Of a DNA stretch of 64,000 bases, positions 27,264 to 36,395 are shown in pieces. The notes under the pieces are model-generated. The model saw only the letters and a list, made by a program, of their open reading frames with translations, was not told the origin of the DNA and did no database searches. A program made the translations under genes and the position numbers. This stretch comes from Bacteriovoracia bacterium (GTDB lineage Bacteria; Bdellovibrionota; Bacteriovoracia; Bacteriovoracales; Bacteriovoracaceae), in NCBI GenBank assembly GCA_030431635.1, contig JAUIIL010000003.1:124001-188000 (forward strand), given 5' to 3'. How positions within the stretch are numbered: position 1 is the stretch's first letter; each line of letters starts with the position of its first letter.

Positions 27264-28285
27264 TAAAATTTTCCTGCAACAAGATTCACGAGATCAATGA
27301 TCCTGTTAGAGTAACCGGCTTCGTTATCATACCAAGAAACAACTTTAACAGCATTGCCAATAACATTCGTCATTTCACTATCAAAAATTGAAGATTCTCT
27401 TCTTCCCATGAAATCTTGGCTTACGAGTGGAATATCACAATAGGCCAATAATCCCTTCATTGGACCTTCAGCTGCTTTTTTAATAGCTTCGTTTACAGAT
27501 TCAATTGAAGCCGCTTTTTTTACATTAACTGTTAAATCAACTAAAGAAACATTGGGAGTAGGAACTCTAATAGAAAACCCATCCAACTTTCCTTTAAGAT
27601 CTGGGAAAATGAGTCCAACAGCTTTGGCCGCTCCTGTGGTTGTCGGAATCATGGAAAGAGCAGCCGCTCTTGCTCTTCTTAAGTCACTGTGTGAGTTATC
27701 AAGAATATTCTGATCTGATGTATAAGAGTGTACTGTTGTCATGAAGCCATTTTCAATTTCAAAAGTTTCATGAAGAACTTTAGCAATTGGAGCTAAGCAA
27801 TTTGTTGTGCAACTTGCGTTGGAAAAAATATGGTGAGACTGAGGGTCGTAAGAGTCATCATTAATTCCAACAACAAATGTTCCATCGAGTTTTTTTCCAG
27901 GAGCACACATAATGACTTTTTTTACATTACCTCTCATGTGCTTTCCTAGAGATTCTTTATCTTTAAAAATCCCAGTTGCATCGATAACGATATCAATATC
28001 AGCTTCTTCCCAAGGAATAAGGGTTGGGTCTTTTTCCGAATAAAATTTAACTTCCTGATTATTCATGTAAAGGCTATTTCCTTCAAGCTGAATGGGGAAT
28101 TTAGCTATCCCGTGCACTGAGTCGTACTTAAGTAAATGGACATAAGGATCTGGTTTTCCAGGGTTATTAATGGCCTTAATAGTGAAATTAAAGTCAAAGC
28201 CTTCTTGAGAGCGCTGAAAGTACTCACGTAAAATAGTTCTTCCAATTCTTCCTATACCGTTTACAGCGACATTAATTTTTTTCAC
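27263..28285 (-). CDS. gap: Glyceraldehyde-3-phosphate dehydrogenase
   Basis: A 340-residue GAPDH when read from the GTG at 28283-28285. TTTTAGGAG precedes it by five to six bases, and the protein then opens with the Rossmann motif NGIGRIGR where expected. An ATG 14 codons upstream has no such site and is rejected. The catalytic Cys lies in SNASCTTNCLAP (about Cys159) with His about 185 in TVHSYT. It is the first gene of the glycolytic operon. Its leader is squeezed into the 97 bases before the divergent YhaM-like gene. Confidence 0.96.
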   Translation of the reverse strand: MKKINVAVNGIGRIGRTILREYFQRSQEGFDFNFTIKAINNPGKPDPYVHLLKYDSVHGIAKFPIQLEGNSLYMNNQEVKFYSEKDPTLIPWEEADIDIVIDATGIFKDKESLGKHMRGNVKKVIMCAPGKKLDGTFVVGINDDSYDPQSHHIFSNASCTTNCLAPIAKVLHETFEIENGFMTTVHSYTSDQNILDNSHSDLRRARAAALSMIPTTTGAAKAVGLIFPDLKGKLDGFSIRVPTPNVSLVDLTVNVKKAASIESVNEAIKKAAEGPMKGLLAYCDIPLVSQDFMGRRESSIFDSEMTNVIGNAVKVVSWYDNEAGYSNRIIDLVNLVAGKF

Positions 28286-28382
28286 ATCTTCTCCTAAAAC
28301 TGAGTTTTTACTTAATTTTCGCCCCATAACATGCCATATTGAGGGGAAATTGAATAGGTATTTTACTAGATTTGGAGCAGAT

Positions 28383-29468
28383 ATGAATCAAAAGAAGTTT
28401 ATAACAGATTTTAATGTCAAAGATCAGGTGGAAACGACCTTTTTGGTGAAGTATCTGGCCCTTAATAATGCAAAAGACGGTAAAAAATATATAAATATGA
28501 TTCTCACTGATAACTCTGGTGATTTAGAGTCTCGTATTTGGAGTGATGCGGAAAGCGTATATGAGAGTATTGATAAAGGGGATTTTGTTGTTGCTAAAGG
28601 TAAAATCAACCTTTTTCAAGGGAGAAAACAATTTATTGTCTCTAGTGTTGAAAAAATAGCGGATTCAGATGTTGATATGGAGGACTATTTGAGTAAATCA
28701 ACTCACGATCCTGAAAAAATGTTTAGAGAACTCATTGATATTGTAAATAGACTAGATGATGTTTACATCAAAGATTTGCTCACTCTCATTCTCTCTGATG
28801 CTGAAATAGCAAGGAGACTAAAGTTATGGCAGGCGGGAAAGACGATTCACCATGCGTATCAATCAGGTCTTATCGAGCATATTCTCTCTTGTGCTCGATT
28901 AGCAGATTCTCTGTCAGATCATTATCAAGTGAATAAAAACTATGTGGTCGCAGGAGCCGTTCTTCATGATTTGTGTAAGATCTATGAACTCACAGATGGT
29001 CTTAACGTTGATTATACTGAAGAAGGAAAGCTTGTTGGTCATTTAGTAAAGGGGTTAGAAATTGTTGACCGTTTTAGCTATAAAATTAAAGGGTTTCCTT
29101 ACGATCTTAAATTGCATCTGAAGCATATTTTGCTGGCCCATCATGGAGAGTACGAGTACGGATCTCCTAAAATCCCTCAGACATCAGAGGCCTATCTTGT
29201 TCATCTTATTGATTTAATGGATTCAAAAATGCACACACTTGAAGCCATCAAAAAAGCAGATTTAGCTCCTGGGCATTGGTCAAACTTTAACAAAAGTTTA
29301 GATAGGATTGTTTTTAAAAACGATTTGCCTCATTATCCAGAGTACCGAGAAGATGAGCGAACAGCTTCTAACGCGTCAAGTTTTGAAAAAAAACGTGTAA
29401 AAGGGACAAAAGAATTAAAACAAAATTTGGGAAGCCTTTTAGCGGACTTTAAAGTTGATGAAAAATAA
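28383..29468 (+). CDS. YhaM-like 3'-5' exoribonuclease (OB fold plus HD domain)
   Basis: A 361-residue protein from the ATG at 28383, preceded by GGAG at five bases; the TTG 11 codons upstream is less likely. An N-terminal OB fold (about 10-95: INMILTDNSGDLESRIW, DFVVAKGKINLFQGRKQF) is followed by an HD domain with HHAYQSGLIEHI, AGAVLHDLCKI and LLAHHGEYEYGSP. This is the architecture of Bacillus YhaM/CBF1, a nuclease that trims RNA and single-stranded DNA. The HD metal residues are intact. It is divergent from gap. Confidence 0.88.
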   Translation: MNQKKFITDFNVKDQVETTFLVKYLALNNAKDGKKYINMILTDNSGDLESRIWSDAESVYESIDKGDFVVAKGKINLFQGRKQFIVSSVEKIADSDVDMEDYLSKSTHDPEKMFRELIDIVNRLDDVYIKDLLTLILSDAEIARRLKLWQAGKTIHHAYQSGLIEHILSCARLADSLSDHYQVNKNYVVAGAVLHDLCKIYELTDGLNVDYTEEGKLVGHLVKGLEIVDRFSYKIKGFPYDLKLHLKHILLAHHGEYEYGSPKIPQTSEAYLVHLIDLMDSKMHTLEAIKKADLAPGHWSNFNKSLDRIVFKNDLPHYPEYREDERTASNASSFEKKRVKGTKELKQNLGSLLADFKVDEK

Positions 29469-29501
29469 TATAGTAATGAAACCTAACTAATAGGAGCGTC
29501 T

Positions 29502-30989
29502 ATGAAAATCCTTTTTCTTTTTGTCTTTGTTTCAATAAATCTTTTTGCTGCTAAGGTTGATACATTAAAGGTTTACTTAAACCCTGAGCTACTTGGAAGT
29601 TTTAGTGGAACTGTGAAGATTAAGGCCAAAGGTTTAAGTATCTCCAAAAAAGAAGTTGTGATTCCTCGAATTGATGCCAAAGCACAGTTTGTTCAAAAAT
29701 TAGAAAAAGAAATAAACGCAGGAAGTATTCTTGCTGATTTAGTGTTTTACACTCCTTCTGAGTTTGATCGCGTTGAGCTTGATGATGATAGTTTTGTTAT
29801 TGAGACTGTAAAAATAAAAATTGGAGATGCACAAGGCTCCTATCCTGCAATGTTTAGCTCTATCAAACAAAAAAGACCTAAGCTAAGTAAGAAAGTAAAA
29901 GAGATTAATTGTTCAAACCAAATTCAAGCAACAGTGGAATCAAATGTTCTGATTCTTGATCTAAGAGCAGTTAAAACTCTAGCTGGTTGTGCCTCTATGG
30001 CGGTTTTTAATCCTGAGAATGTAAAAAATCTGGAGGGCTATCTTAATCCAGCGAGAAACAGAAAAGGAAAAAATCGCAATAAATACTCAATTGAAGATGA
30101 TATTACTATTGGTGGAGAGTATGCGGCTCAGTTAGACGAAGAATACAAAAAAGAAGGAATTCTCCTGACTCCAGAAAACGATGAAATGGCCGCCTATCTT
30201 CAGAAACAAATGGAGAAAATAGCTAGTGTTGCTGGCCCAGTGGAGGGGGTTGTTATTACGCCTAAGGTGAGAGTTATTAATGCAAATATCCTTAATGCTT
30301 TTGCTCTCCCAGGGGGACATGTTTTTGTTTATAAAGGTCTTTTAGATTCAGCTGAAAGTGAAGCCGCTATCATGGGTGTCCTTGGACATGAGTGGGCCCA
30401 TGTCACACACAGGCATGGTACAAAAGGTGTTTCTCGTGCAAACAGAATTATTATTCCTATGTATGCAGGAGCTATTGTTGGGGCCATTATTTCTGAGACT
30501 TCTAAGAATTGGAAAGCAAAGCTTGCTGGAAACTTATTGTCTCTTTCATCTATTTTTGTTGGTTATACAACGATTATGGGGCAAGGCCGTGAAGCAGAGA
30601 GGGAAGCCGATTTAGCTGGAGCAAAATACGCTTATCATGCAGGCTTTCACCCTACAGGTATCGCTGATATGTTTACAACTTTTTCAAAAAAATCTCCAAA
30701 AACACCATCAAAGCTTGAAAAACTTTTTAGCTCACACCCCTCTCACGATGAGAGGATTTCATCGAACAAAAGAAATGTTGGTAGTGTGTTTGAATTAAAA
30801 GAAGATTTTATTTTTGAAACAACAAGTGACTTTAGAACAGCATACGCTTCAATGCCTCAAATGCCTGATAGCTCAGATGCAGCGACTGATAAGGTGGCTG
30901 AAGCTCTTGTCTCTAAGTTGGAAGAGATGAGTGGGGCATTTCTTATGAAAGACCAGTTTATGAAAGATATATTAGAGAGCAAGAACTAG
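29502..30989 (+). CDS. Exported M48-family zinc metalloprotease
   Basis: A 495-residue protein with a signal peptide (about residues 1-17, ending FAAK), an N-terminal region of about 200 residues without known domain, and an M48 peptidase domain. The zinc site HEWAH is at about 296-300, the third ligand lies in REAEREADLAGAKYA, and there is an ALPGGHVFVYKGLL lead as in BepA/Oma1-like enzymes. It probably acts in the periplasm on misfolded or envelope proteins, or on prey proteins if secreted. It is cotranscribed with the YhaM-like gene and ends in a CTAG shared with tatD. Confidence 0.88.
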   Translation: MKILFLFVFVSINLFAAKVDTLKVYLNPELLGSFSGTVKIKAKGLSISKKEVVIPRIDAKAQFVQKLEKEINAGSILADLVFYTPSEFDRVELDDDSFVIETVKIKIGDAQGSYPAMFSSIKQKRPKLSKKVKEINCSNQIQATVESNVLILDLRAVKTLAGCASMAVFNPENVKNLEGYLNPARNRKGKNRNKYSIEDDITIGGEYAAQLDEEYKKEGILLTPENDEMAAYLQKQMEKIASVAGPVEGVVITPKVRVINANILNAFALPGGHVFVYKGLLDSAESEAAIMGVLGHEWAHVTHRHGTKGVSRANRIIIPMYAGAIVGAIISETSKNWKAKLAGNLLSLSSIFVGYTTIMGQGREAEREADLAGAKYAYHAGFHPTGIADMFTTFSKKSPKTPSKLEKLFSSHPSHDERISSNKRNVGSVFELKEDFIFETTSDFRTAYASMPQMPDSSDAATDKVAEALVSKLEEMSGAFLMKDQFMKDILESKN

Positions 30990-31756
30990 TCGAAAAAAAG
31001 CGTTTGAGAGTTTTTATAAACCTGTTGGACAAGCTCTTGGATTGATACATTTTTAATTTCAGCAATTTTTTCAACGATATGTGGAAGATAGAAAGGGGCA
31101 TTTTCTTTGCCCCTGTGGGGTACAGGAGTGAGAAAAGGAGAATCCGTTTCAAAAAGAATTCTCTCTATTGGTGTCATTCTTACGATATCTCTTACTTCTT
31201 CAGCTTTCTTAAAAGTGATAATACCATTAAAACCGATATAGAATCCCAATTTAAGGGCCTCGTGGGCCAATTGAGGGCCAGAAGTAAAACTATGGAGGAC
31301 TCCCTTTTTTTTAAGAGAAGGAGCTAGTTCAGATAAAATTTGAATTGTATCCTCATCAGCATCTCTCGTATGAATGACAATAGGTTTATCAATTTCTATA
31401 GCCAACTGAAATTGCTCTCGAAAGTACTTTTTTTGTATCTCTCTAGGAGAATTATCATAGTGATAATCAAGACCTATTTCTCCAATGGCCACAACTTTTT
31501 TCTCTCTTAAAGCATTGGTCTTAATTGTACTAAGTACTTCTGGTGTGACGAGCCTAGCATCATGAGGATGAACCCCTTGAGTGCAAAAAATCTCTTCATG
31601 AGAGTTGGCGAGCTCGATAACTGTTTGAAGATTATCAGGCTCAACAGAGATAGTGATAATTTTTTCTATTTTTTTCTTTCTAGCTTCATCTAAAATACTC
31701 TCAAGAGGCATTTGTTTGAGATAATCTAAGTGGCAATGAGTTTCAATAAGACTCAA
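30986..31756 (-). CDS. TatD-family metal-dependent hydrolase/DNase
   Basis: A 256-residue TIM-barrel hydrolase with the TatD metal-ligand motifs in order: ETHCHLDYL, GEIGLDYHYD, VIHTRDADED, and ETDSPFLTP. TatD proteins are 3'-5' DNases involved in repair and quality control. It is the last gene of a six-gene minus-strand operon, following the VKOR-DsbA gene after one base. Confidence 0.92.
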   Translation of the reverse strand: MSLIETHCHLDYLKQMPLESILDEARKKKIEKIITISVEPDNLQTVIELANSHEEIFCTQGVHPHDARLVTPEVLSTIKTNALREKKVVAIGEIGLDYHYDNSPREIQKKYFREQFQLAIEIDKPIVIHTRDADEDTIQILSELAPSLKKKGVLHSFTSGPQLAHEALKLGFYIGFNGIITFKKAEEVRDIVRMTPIERILFETDSPFLTPVPHRGKENAPFYLPHIVEKIAEIKNVSIQELVQQVYKNSQTLFFD

Positions 31757-31757
31757 A

Positions 31758-32909
31758 TTATTTCCCTCTTTTTATGATCTCATCAAACAGGGCCATGTAT
31801 TGTTTGATTTTTAATGAGCCTTCAATTTTAACTCCGTTAATAATGAGAGTTGGAGTTGAGCGAAGGTTGAATTTTTTTGATTGAGAAATCACTTGTTCAA
31901 CTTGTTGCTTATTTTCAGTTTTACTTAAGCATCCACTTAAACCATTGGCCTTCTCAATTTGATTGAGCATTTCCATAGAGAGTTTCTCTTGGTTTGAAAA
32001 GATATCATCGTGGATAGCTTTGAATTTAGAAGGATCACAGGCAGAGAGGTAAGCTGCTTTACAAGCAAGAGGATGAATTTGTCTTTTGACTTCTTGATTA
32101 CACTCAGAATCAAGAGGAAAAAAATAATAATTAATATTCATTTTTCCTTCGTAAAGACGCTCTAGTTTATGAAATTGCTCGTTTAAAACTTTACAAAAAG
32201 GACATTGGAAATCTGAAAAAATAGAAATCCTAATAGGAGCATCATTAAAATTTTCACTTGCTCTTAGAAGTTTAAATGGAGACTCGATATCTGGATCTCC
32301 TAAGTTTGGAAGCTCAAAGAATTGGTTGATAATTTGCTTATTAACAGCAACTTGTTTTTCTTCTTTATTTTGACTGTAGCTATAAACTCCTGCACTTCCC
32401 AATAGAAAAAGCCCTCCCCAAATGGCCAAGATTTTAAAGTCTGGAAGCTTAGCTTCAATACCATGAACAAAAAAGAGGTAGAAGGTTATCCCTGAAAGGG
32501 TGTAGTAAAGAGTACATAAGGGACATAAAGAACCTAATGCCACAAGAGAGTAAATAAAAAGAACAATACATCCAACAATATTAAATTTAGCGATAAAGCT
32601 AGAAGTTTTCTCCATTGATTCTGAAGGAAAAACACTTCCCATAAGATAGATTAGATTTACCACAAGCCCAAAAAAAGCTACGGGAACTCCCATAAAATTT
32701 GACATAGGAGAGTAGGTTGCTGCATCACAATTCCAAAAACTTGAAAGGTCACAAAAAGAAGCTCCTCCAACAAGAGATGTTGGGTAATGAGAATCAAAAT
32801 AGTACTTTGTAAGATAAAGACAAACCCCAGTAGAAATGAGAGTAACGAGTATATGAATACTGTGAGGTAAGGTCATACCATCAAGTGTAAGGTTTTTCTT
32901 TTGGCCCAT
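31758..32909 (-). CDS. VKOR-DsbA fusion, disulfide-forming enzyme
   Basis: A 383-residue protein. The N-terminal half (about 1-170) is a vitamin-K-epoxide-reductase domain with about five membrane segments, the loop cysteines around SFWNCDAATYSP and the quinone-reducing pair CPLC. The C-terminal half (about 195-383) is a periplasmic thioredoxin-fold domain with CPFC and a RSTPTLIING cis-proline. VKOR reoxidises the fused DsbA-like domain with quinone, replacing the DsbB-DsbA pair in one polypeptide. It sits in an operon with pgeF, rluD and tatD. Confidence 0.92.
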   Translation of the reverse strand: MGQKKNLTLDGMTLPHSIHILVTLISTGVCLYLTKYYFDSHYPTSLVGGASFCDLSSFWNCDAATYSPMSNFMGVPVAFFGLVVNLIYLMGSVFPSESMEKTSSFIAKFNIVGCIVLFIYSLVALGSLCPLCTLYYTLSGITFYLFFVHGIEAKLPDFKILAIWGGLFLLGSAGVYSYSQNKEEKQVAVNKQIINQFFELPNLGDPDIESPFKLLRASENFNDAPIRISIFSDFQCPFCKVLNEQFHKLERLYEGKMNINYYFFPLDSECNQEVKRQIHPLACKAAYLSACDPSKFKAIHDDIFSNQEKLSMEMLNQIEKANGLSGCLSKTENKQQVEQVISQSKKFNLRSTPTLIINGVKIEGSLKIKQYMALFDEIIKRGK

Positions 32910-32920
32910 AAATTCACTCC

Positions 32921-33535
32921 TTAAGAAGACTTTTCCTTATTATAGTCAAAATTATAGGTATCAGGAATAAAAAGGTTCCAATTTCTCTGAGTTGTTTTGT
33001 TACGCCGGTAACTATGAAAAAGAGAGGAGCTAAAAGTGCAAATACCAGAGTCTTCGACTGAAATATTTTGATAATATTCAACTAGAGCATCTTGTGCGTA
33101 TTTAGTGAGATCGAAATAAAGAGCATCATCCAAGAATTTAAAATATTCTTGAGGAAAATAATTTTTAAAATCTTCTCCAACCTGGTAGGAATCAACATGA
33201 ATATGAGGGCCAATAAAAGCATATATGGGGGCAATTTTTTTTAGTTGAGGATTTTCTAGAATTTTTGAATGCAACCCTCTCCATCCGGCATGAACAAGGG
33301 CATTTCCATTTTTTCCTTGAAGAAAAATAGGCAAGCAATCAGCTGTTTTTATCCCCCAAATATGAGAACTTTCTTTTTGAGAGTAAAGACCATCGGCTTT
33401 TAGTTTCTTTAGAGAAGCTTCAACAATATCATTTCCATGAACTTGTTCGACTTCGGTAAACGAGAAAGATGGTTTTTCTGAGAAAACAATGAATTTTCCA
33501 TTGGGAAGTATTTTTTCATATATTCCTTTATTCAT
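32921..33535 (-). CDS. pgeF: PgeF/YfiH-family multicopper-oxidase-like domain protein
   Basis: A 204-residue protein, shorter than the usual 240 or so. It has the zinc-site residues of the family in QVHGND, TADCLPIF and VHAGWRGL. E. coli PgeF edits mis-incorporated amino acids in peptidoglycan precursors; other members act as purine nucleoside phosphorylase-like enzymes. It overlaps the start of the rluD reading frame's end by eight bases, which matches the frequent rluD-pgeF pairing. Confidence 0.85.
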   Translation of the reverse strand: MNKGIYEKILPNGKFIVFSEKPSFSFTEVEQVHGNDIVEASLKKLKADGLYSQKESSHIWGIKTADCLPIFLQGKNGNALVHAGWRGLHSKILENPQLKKIAPIYAFIGPHIHVDSYQVGEDFKNYFPQEYFKFLDDALYFDLTKYAQDALVEYYQNISVEDSGICTFSSSLFHSYRRNKTTQRNWNLFIPDTYNFDYNKEKSS

Positions 33536-34496
33536 TCTTCATTGCTTCTTGGACTTTTTGAAAAATGAGAGGAGGAGGTGTTTCAAACGAGAGTTCTTTT
33601 CCAGTCATAGGGTGTTTAAAGCGAAGTATTTTGGCGTGCAAAAAAGGATGTTCATAGGAATCAAATACTTTTTTGATAGCAGGTGAGAGTCTTTGATTTT
33701 GTTCATTGATTCGACCGTAGAGCATATCATTAATAATAGGCTTATTAAGAAGCTCGCTGAGGTGAACTCTAATTTGGTGAGTGCGGCCTGTTTCAAGTTT
33801 TAGCTCTAGATGAGAGGACTGTTTATACAGATCAAGAACCTTAAAATAAGTGATGGCTTCTTTTCCGTTTTTAACATGGGCCTTCATTTTAAGTCTATTA
33901 TAAGGGCTTCGACCAATTGTCGATTCTAGTTTACCTTCTTGAGGAATTTTTATTCCAAGAACGAGAGCTTCATAATACCTTTCAATGTCATGTCTTGAAA
34001 AAATATCAATAAGTTTTTGATGAGTCTTATCTTCTTTGGCCACAACCATGACACCACTTGTTCCCTTATCAAGCCGATGAACAATTCCAGGCCTTTTAAT
34101 ATTTCCAATCCCTCTCAGATCAGGACAATGATAAAGGATGGCGTTGACAAGTGTACCATCTGGGTTACCTGGAGCAGGGTGGACTACCATGCCAGCTTCT
34201 TTATTGATGATAATGAGATGTTCGTCTTCATAAAGTATTTCAAGTGGAATATTTTGAGGTTTCGCATCATCATCTTCAAGAGAGGGAAGGTTGATGGTGA
34301 TTGTTGTTCCAACGGGTGGCATTTTTTTTAATTCAATTTTATCAGGGCCCTGAATTAGGCCTTGTTCGTAAAATTTTTTAATTAAACTTCTACTGAGTTC
34401 TGGGATTTTTTTGGCAATAAGAACATCAAGTCTTTTATGAATCAGATCTTCATCTGCGATGATAATCTGAATGGTTTTATCGATATCATCATCCAT
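33528..34496 (-). CDS. rluD: RluD-family 23S rRNA pseudouridine synthase
   Basis: A 322-residue enzyme with an N-terminal S4 RNA-binding domain (about 15-75: HKRLDVLIAKKIPELSRS) and a catalytic domain with the active-site Asp in HRLDKGTSG and a TGRTHQIRVHL motif. It modifies uridines in helix 69 of 23S rRNA if it is true RluD; the RluC/RluD distinction cannot be fixed by eye. It overlaps pgeF by eight bases. Confidence 0.92.
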   Translation of the reverse strand: MDDDIDKTIQIIIADEDLIHKRLDVLIAKKIPELSRSLIKKFYEQGLIQGPDKIELKKMPPVGTTITINLPSLEDDDAKPQNIPLEILYEDEHLIIINKEAGMVVHPAPGNPDGTLVNAILYHCPDLRGIGNIKRPGIVHRLDKGTSGVMVVAKEDKTHQKLIDIFSRHDIERYYEALVLGIKIPQEGKLESTIGRSPYNRLKMKAHVKNGKEAITYFKVLDLYKQSSHLELKLETGRTHQIRVHLSELLNKPIINDMLYGRINEQNQRLSPAIKKVFDSYEHPFLHAKILRFKHPMTGKELSFETPPPLIFQKVQEAMKNE

Positions 34497-34505
34497 TGGA
34501 AAAAA

Positions 34506-35255
34506 CTAAGACTCTTGTTGTTTAACGGTCTTGAGATGCTCAAGGTAACTTTTGCAAACAAGATCTGGATTTAGTTTTAAGCATTTAGCATATTGAAAAA
34601 CAAAACCTCTCACGTAAACAAAGGCAGGGAGTTTACTGTAGTTATCAGATTCAATATTTCTAATATGAGTCTTTGAAACTTTTGTCATTTCGGCCATTCT
34701 TTCAACGCTTACTTTTTTGTATTCTCTTATTCTTTGCAAGAAAGATCCTGTAAATTCAGTCGTATTCTCAATTTCTTGTTCCATTTCTTCATTGACAGGG
34801 TAATCAAGAGAAAACTTTGAGTAGGCTTCAGCTCTTGAGGCTGTTGATTTATTTTGAATGCTTGAATATTGAAACTCTTGTTTTCTAAATTCTTCTCTTT
34901 TCAAATCGTGAGCAGAAACCTGGTCTTTTTGATAGGAATGAGAATTTGTTTCATTTGATTGAGAAATAAGATCAGCAAGACTTGAAGTAGGAGCTGGTCT
35001 ATGATGAACGTGCTCCCCAAAACCTCTTGCTCTATCGTACTGTGTTCTTTTCTCAGGAGCTCCTAAAACAGAGTAGGCTTCTTCAATAGCGGATAAAATA
35101 TTAGCGCAATCTTCTTCAGTTAAAAGAGAATATAGAGCAGCACTCTCTCCAGCATAGGCATTTCTGGAGCGAATATAGGCTTGATGAATTTCTTCTTGAG
35201 TTGAAGTCGTTGGAATTTCTAAAATCTCGTAATAGTTTTTATCTTCAATATTCAT
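34506..35255 (-). CDS. J-domain-like plus RodZ-type helix-turn-helix fusion
   Basis: A 249-residue protein. Residues about 7-78 follow the J-domain pattern (KNYYEILEIPTTSTQEEIHQAY ... YSVLGAPEKRTQYDRARG), but the His-Pro-Asp tripeptide that activates DnaK is absent: the loop reads RNAYAGES. A polar linker (about 80-165) leads to a RodZ/HTH_25-like domain (about 170-245: LQRIREYKKVSVERMAEMTKVSKTHIRNIE, then LPAFVYVRGFVFQYA). It has no membrane segment, unlike RodZ. It lies three bases downstream of a MinD-type ATPase gene, which suggests a shared role in positioning or envelope organisation. Confidence 0.75.
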   Translation of the reverse strand: MNIEDKNYYEILEIPTTSTQEEIHQAYIRSRNAYAGESAALYSLLTEEDCANILSAIEEAYSVLGAPEKRTQYDRARGFGEHVHHRPAPTSSLADLISQSNETNSHSYQKDQVSAHDLKREEFRKQEFQYSSIQNKSTASRAEAYSKFSLDYPVNEEMEQEIENTTEFTGSFLQRIREYKKVSVERMAEMTKVSKTHIRNIESDNYSKLPAFVYVRGFVFQYAKCLKLNPDLVCKSYLEHLKTVKQQES

Positions 35256-35257
35256 GA

Positions 35258-36157
35258 CTAAGAAAACTCCAGTAATCTGTGAATAATTTTATCAAAATTT
35301 CCCACCAGTCTTGAATTAGGAAATTCCATCAGAAGCGGACGCCTTTTCTTTACACTTTGCCAAACACTCGCATCATAATCAAGGTATCCGATATAATCCA
35401 TATCAATACCAAAATATTTTTTACAAATACTTTTCATTGAAAAACCAATATCAATATCAGACTGGCTTCTGGCTTGGTTGATAATAAGTTTTGGTTGAAA
35501 TTTAGAGATCTCTGATTGGAGTTTTGCGCCCATATCTGGATTTAGTTCATAAACTTTTTTTACCAAATCAGTTGGAGTTGCTTGTGTATTGGTCATTTTT
35601 GCATTCATCGCTTGGTGAAGCAGCGGTTGAATATCGAGAAGATCTTCAATCAGTTTAAGCCTTCTGTAATAAACAGATTTAATAAATCGATATGTATTTT
35701 CAATAGAAGTTGGCTCAGGAAGAACAACAAGAACACCCTTGTCTGCTGAAATAAAAAAATCCAGAGTGTTGTAACTTGTTCCAGCACCAAGGTCGATAAG
35801 AACATAGTCTGCATTAATTTCTCTCAAGGACGTGAGTATTTTATTTTTATGAGTGTGCTTAAGGTTGGCCATGCCAAGTTCATCTTGAGCAGCACTGATA
35901 ATTGAGAGGTTTTTAATTTTTGTTGGAATAATAAGTTCTTCAATATTATTAACTTTTTTTGTGACGTAATCAGAGAGTGTTTTATCAGGAATTGGCATTC
36001 CAAGTGTTGTGTGAAGGTTTGCTCCACCTAAATCAAGATCGATGGCCACAACTTTATAACCCATAAGGGCAAGACCAATTGAAGTGTTGGCCGTGACAAG
36101 AGATTTTCCAACTCCACCTTTACCACCACCTATGGCCCATAATTTAGTGTGAGACAT
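35258..36157 (-). CDS. MinD/FlhG-type P-loop ATPase
   Basis: About 299 residues from the ATG at 36155-36157, which starts SHTKLWAIGGGKGGVGKS. This is a deviant Walker A with the signature first Lys. It is followed by VVAIDLDLGGANLHTTLG and DYVLIDLGAGTSYNTLD. The set is typical of the FlhG/MinD-2 group, which positions flagella, pili or division proteins. The reading frame stays open 41 codons further to a TTG at 36280; that part looks coding but has no ribosome-binding site, so the start is uncertain. It is the first gene of the six-gene operon. Confidence 0.85.
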   Translation of the reverse strand: MSHTKLWAIGGGKGGVGKSLVTANTSIGLALMGYKVVAIDLDLGGANLHTTLGMPIPDKTLSDYVTKKVNNIEELIIPTKIKNLSIISAAQDELGMANLKHTHKNKILTSLREINADYVLIDLGAGTSYNTLDFFISADKGVLVVLPEPTSIENTYRFIKSVYYRRLKLIEDLLDIQPLLHQAMNAKMTNTQATPTDLVKKVYELNPDMGAKLQSEISKFQPKLIINQARSQSDIDIGFSMKSICKKYFGIDMDYIGYLDYDASVWQSVKKRRPLLMEFPNSRLVGNFDKIIHRLLEFS

Positions 36158-36395
36158 TGGTGCGATTCCAGAACCATGGCCGGTTAAGTTTTCACCGAAT
36201 TGATCATGTAAGTGTCTGAAATATTTTTCCAAAGATGTATCCTTCGCTCTATCCCATACAATTATAGGCAGCACTTTCAAAATGGTAAAGCGATAAGCTC
36301 TTATTTGGCCATGTGCGCAATTGATGTCGTTCCTGAGTAAATTGGACGATAGGAGAAAACTTCATTAAAGTCTTCTCTTAACCGAGAAGTTAGTT

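Noticed and set aside
28286-28327. Longer gap start at the ATG 14 codons upstream
   Set aside because: No ribosome-binding site in front, and the extra residues are outside the GAPDH fold. The GTG at 28285 has an AGGAG at proper spacing.
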